Of a stretch of 64,000 nucleotides of DNA, positions 60,073-64,000 are shown piece by piece. The number at the start of each line of letters is the position of its first letter. Positions within the stretch are counted from its first letter, which is position 1. The DNA comes from Marchantia polymorpha subsp. ruderalis (taxonomy: Eukaryota; Streptophyta; Marchantiopsida; Marchantiales; Marchantiaceae). The stretch covers positions 19,927,501-19,991,500 of the forward strand of contig AP031355.1 in the NCBI GenBank assembly GCA_037833965.1, given 5' to 3'. The notes beneath the pieces are model-generated. The model worked only from the letters and a program-made list of their open reading frames with translations, was not told the DNA's origin and did no database searches. Position numbers and translations under genes: made by a program.

Positions 60073-63000
60073 ATGGCGGTGAGTGCGCGATGTGGTGGTT
60101 CTGTCGTGCTGTTCTTTGCCTGCAGTAATGGGCGGGCAGGGCAGCTCGGGGATGAAGATGATTGTTGTTGTGGGTTGGGTAGCTGCTCGATCAAGAACTG
60201 GATCGCGATGCGGGGGCGATCACGCCTCAGGGATCGATTTGTTGCGGAGAGCTTTGTGTCTGCTGTGCTTTGGCAGTGGCGTCCCGGAAGGGGGTGGTAT
60301 CATTGTTTCTGTCTAGGCGGTGCAGCTTTTTGTTCTGTGAATGAAATTATGGCTCGTTGTGCAGGGAAATATTTTAAAAGAGGAGGCCCTCGAGGAGAAA
60401 GGAGAGCGGGCCAGAATGGTGAGTCTTTGTCTCTTAGAGCTTGTCGATATTCTAGCTGTTTGATCCGTGCAGCTCTTTCCGGTCAGTTGTCGAAACTTTA
60501 CAGACATTCACAAGGATATATTTTAGGTCAATTGGCATTCTTCTACGATCGAGTTTTCAATCAAGGTTGGGTGGATTTGCTTATCCTAGTGTATAGGTCG
60601 TCACACAATGTCCTCTGTTTGGATACAGGCCGCTTTTATAGGAGCGATGGCCATCGCAGATCTCGTAAAGAGCACACTTGGACCTAAAGGCATGGTAAGC
60701 GGGATCATTGATACTACAGTTGTATGTCCTTTCACTCGAGTGTAGTATTTTTGCTCGTTACAAGTATCCGACCGATACTTTCTCGTTGCTTTCAGTTTTG
60801 TCTCGTACTAAACTCGCCCATCACCTTGAACTTCTTGTTAGCACGGATGTATCACATTAACAGATCAATGCATTTACTGCAGTGGATCCAGATTCTATTT
60901 GAGTATGCCCTCAGGCACGATATTTGTTGTTCGTGTTCTACAGGACAAAATTCTCCAGTCGACTGGAAGGGGCCACTCTGTCACAGTGACTAACGATGGC
61001 GCTACGATTTTGAAGTCTTTGCACGTCGATAACCCTGCTGCCAAAGTCCTTGTCGGTATCCTCAATATGATTTTAAAGTAGAAGGGTGAAGTTTGATTTC
61101 CCGGTCGTGAAGATCTGTACGTCTATAGATGTCAAACTCGTTCTTGTCAGCCTGCATTGCTTCACTTGTGTGTCAAATCTAGGTAGTGAGGTGGTCTGCA
61201 GAGCGTGGTTCTGATGATATAAACGTGCACATTTAATGCGACGTCTTTAACTCCTGGATCGAAGACATTTCTAAGGTCCAAGACGATGAGGTCGGAGATG
61301 GTACCACGTCTGTGGTTGTTCTCGCTGGAGAACTTCTGCGCGAGGCTGAGAAGCTTATTTCTCAGAAAATTCACCCTATGACCATTATTGCCGGTGAGTA
61401 GATTGCGGGCTAGTTTTGGTGAAAGCTTTTTCGTAATCAGTCATATTCTTTTTAAAGGTCATCACCTTAATTCATACAGAGATCGTGGCGTGCTTCCCAG
61501 TACCACTGGCACCCTCATTATCATCTGATGTTTGTCAGGTTGATGGTTTGATAACCAGCTTGGAAGGCAGCACAATATTTAGAGTACTCTTAATTTTCCT
61601 GACGTTCAACGGCGTTACGTGTGTCAGGTTATCGAATGGCGGTTGAGTGTGCGAGGAATGTTTTGGAAAGTCGTGCTCGCAACAACAAAGATGATCCAGG
61701 TGTGTAATCCGATTATCGTCTTCACACCTCGCTGTCTTAGTCGCATGTCCGTCTTATCCATGGTGATTGTTAAGGGCGTTGTAACTTGTTTTCTTCATAC
61801 TCTTGGGGATTTTCCACATGTGCTCACTTTTTGTTTACTCGATGTTCATCTCTGTGACGTTTCAACGGTAGTTTAATTATAATCATGGCATGCGTAGAGA
61901 AATTTCGAACGGATCTTGTCAACATTGCAATGACGACTTTGAGCTCGAAAATTCTGTCCCAAGACAAGGAGTATTTTGCCAACTTGGCAGTCGATGCCGT
62001 TCTGCGGTTGAAGGTAGTACTATACGATTGTCATTCAAGTACCTTCTGGATTAAATGCAAGACCAGGTGTAACGAGAATTCCTGCTCTAGAGTTTTGGAG
62101 AAATCTTGACTGGTTGGTCGTTCTTTTGCAGGGAAGTGGAAATTTAGAAGCCATTCAGATAATTAAGAAGTGTGGAGGCTCGCTAAAAGACTCTTTTCTT
62201 GATGAAGGGTAATTTCCTGCAGACATTTCCTTCAGAGCATTGACCTTTTTAGGGTATATTACCTCTAGGTCGTATTGTGAGACTAGTCGCAGGAATGATC
62301 TTATTTCCTGAAACAACAGGTTGTAATTTCATGACTTGTCGCTTGCAGTAGCTGTACATCTTCTATGCTTGCAATGAAACGTATATACCAATGCTGACTG
62401 GCCTGGCCATGTACTCCACAGCTTTATCTTAGACAAGAAGATTGGTGTTGGCCAACCGAAACGTATCGAGAATGCCAACATCTTGGTAGCAAACACTGCT
62501 ATGGACACGGACAAAATCAAGATTTACGGGGCCCGTGTGAGAGTGGACGCAATGTCCAAGGTAGCAGATATTGAAGCTGCTGAGAAGAACAAGATGAAAG
62601 CGAAGGTGGAAAAGATTATAGCCCATGGTATCAACTGTTTTGTTAATAGACAGTTGATCTACAACTTCCCCGAGGAGCTTTTTGCAGACGCCGGAGTTAT
62701 GGCAATCGAACATGCCGACTTCGATGGTATTGAGCGACTTGCTTTAGTAACCGGAGGTGAAATTACTTCAACTTTCGACAATCCTGAAGCTGTGAAACTT
62801 GGGCACTGCAAACTTATTGAGGAGATTATGATTGGCGAGGACAAGCTTATTCACTTTTCAGGGGTGGAACTGGGTCAGGCTTGTACCATTGTGTTGAGAG
62901 GAGCCAGGTAACAAGCTTTCTGTCATCTTTGTAATTTGCAGTTATGTATCGAATCTTATCCGTACTTCAGATTTTATCTTAACCACTTCCTACGGTGCTG

Positions 63001-63892
63001 GCGTAGTAAGGCTGTCACTGTAACAATTTTTCTGAGCTTCATAGTAAGCTACGTTTTATCTTTCAGATCCTCATAATGTCCTGCCTTTTTCTACAGCTCA
63101 CACGTACTGGACGAGGCAGAGAGATCCCTACATGATGCCCTGTGCGTGCTCGCATCTACAGTCAAAGATAGCAGGGTGGTTTGGGGTGGAGGATGGCCGG
63201 AAATGTTGATGGCCCGACAAGTTGACGAGCTTGCAAGAAAGACGCCGGGAAAGAAATCACTAGCTATCGAATCCTTCGCCGCAGCTTTGCGCGCCATCCC
63301 CTCTATCATTTGCGACAATGCTGGATTAGACAGTGCGGATTTGGTCTCACAGTTACGTGCAGCCCACTTTAGTGACGACAGTACGGCCGGTGTAGATGTG
63401 ATTACTGGCGCTGTGAGTAACTGAATGGCTTTCTTTCTTTATGTTAGAGGAGGACTCTTTTCTCTGTGTACAGTAAATCAGAGCGTCTATAATGAGTAGG
63501 CAGTGTTTTGAATTGAACTATCATAAGCGCTGCTGATAAGAAAGAGGAATCGAGGTCAACTTTTAGCCTGTCACAGATATGCAAGCTTAGCTGGAACTTG
63601 TGAATGATATGCAGATGTTATGAGCTCTGGTAGTCGTGTAATATATCTAGGAATATGTCTTGTCTAGAATCCCTGTAGACGAAGCTTGTTGCTTTGAGAG
63701 CGACGTAATTGCTAGCACTTATAACTCTATCATGGATTTGTGCAGGTCGGAGACATGGAAGCCCGAGGAATCTACGAGGCCTTCAAAGTGAAGCAGGCGG
63801 TTCTGCTCTCCGCGACCGAGGCCTCTGAAATGATTTTGCGAGTAGATGAGATCATTAAGTGTGCACCTAGGCAAAGAGAAGATAGAATGTAA
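60073..63892 (+). CDS. CCT2: Chaperonin TCP-1 complex subunit beta (CCT2)
   Basis: One of eight subunits of the cytosolic TRiC/CCT ring that folds actin, tubulin and other substrates using ATP. Eleven coding exons: 60073-60078, 60365-60418, 60629-60694, 60944-61055, 61265-61393, 61628-61699, 61898-62013, 62132-62208, 62422-62907, 63097-63412, 63746-63892. All are GT-AG and in frame, giving 526 residues (Arabidopsis 527). The protein opens [20 protein letters not shown]. Nucleotide-binding signatures are [22 protein letters not shown] and GDGTTS (90-95). The equatorial and apical parts carry [23 protein letters not shown] and GGGWPEM, and it ends [17 protein letters not shown], the beta-subunit form. 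The first coding exon holds only the codons for Met-Ala, so the start depends on correct splicing of a leader exon. It is chosen because GTGAGT follows directly and exon 2 joins in phase. Confidence 0.96.
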
Positions 63893-64000
63893 CAATATTA
63901 AACTTAAAAGCTGACATTGTAAAAGAGGATTTAGGGGTAGGCGGCTAGTTTTTTATGAGGCGGTTGTCAGCAATCATAATACAAGTTGGAACTTGCAATT
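63893..64000 (+). other. CCT2 3' UTR
   Basis: Immediately downstream of the CCT2 stop codon; no further feature before the window edge. Confidence 0.5.

Overview
This window is nuclear DNA from a land plant. A plastid Hsp90 with a transit-peptide leader, a separately encoded ATP-citrate lyase B subunit, an MRS2-type magnesium transporter, a plant-type one-zinc-knuckle SR splicing factor and a secreted GDSL esterase point to a streptophyte. Protein divergence from flowering-plant homologues known to me, with moderately GC-rich gene islands in very AT-rich spacers, suggests a bryophyte-grade plant (moss or liverwort); the species cannot be fixed from sequence alone.

Layout: 1-177 may be a terminal exon piece of a minus-strand gene. 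1099-5453 (+) is chloroplast HSP90 in nine coding exons. 8442-10115 (+), perhaps with an upstream exon from 8254, is an unrecognised helical protein. 12953-13420 is a 158-bp tandem repeat whose units look like small promoters, upstream of a five-exon GDSL esterase at 14143-16458 (+). 18387-20069 (+) is cytosolic ribosomal protein S2. 20070-27600 is an AT-rich spacer with tandem duplications and a roughly 1-kb terminal-inverted-repeat element. 28852-30681 (-) is an intronless ATP-citrate lyase B gene. 31600-41260 has no gene I can support. 41268-42680 (-) is an intronless MRS2 transporter with a long GC-rich, microsatellite-bearing leader. 46746-50477 (-) is an RSZ-type SR protein gene. 51450-59400 is another AT-rich gene desert with a 66-bp x4 repeat. 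60073-63892 (+) is chaperonin subunit CCT2 in eleven coding exons.

Most genes are housekeeping: plastid and cytosolic chaperones, ribosome, acetyl-CoA supply, magnesium transport and splicing. They show no operon-like relation; each has its own promoter.

The most striking signal is in the SR gene. Its RRM exon carrying RNP1 is present twice in tandem (48793-48881 and 48630-48718), each copy exactly 89 nt with intact splice sites, separated by a 74-nt intron. Either copy alone keeps the frame; using both or neither gives an early stop. This is the architecture of mutually exclusive exons backed by nonsense-mediated decay, acting on the RNA-binding surface of a splicing regulator.
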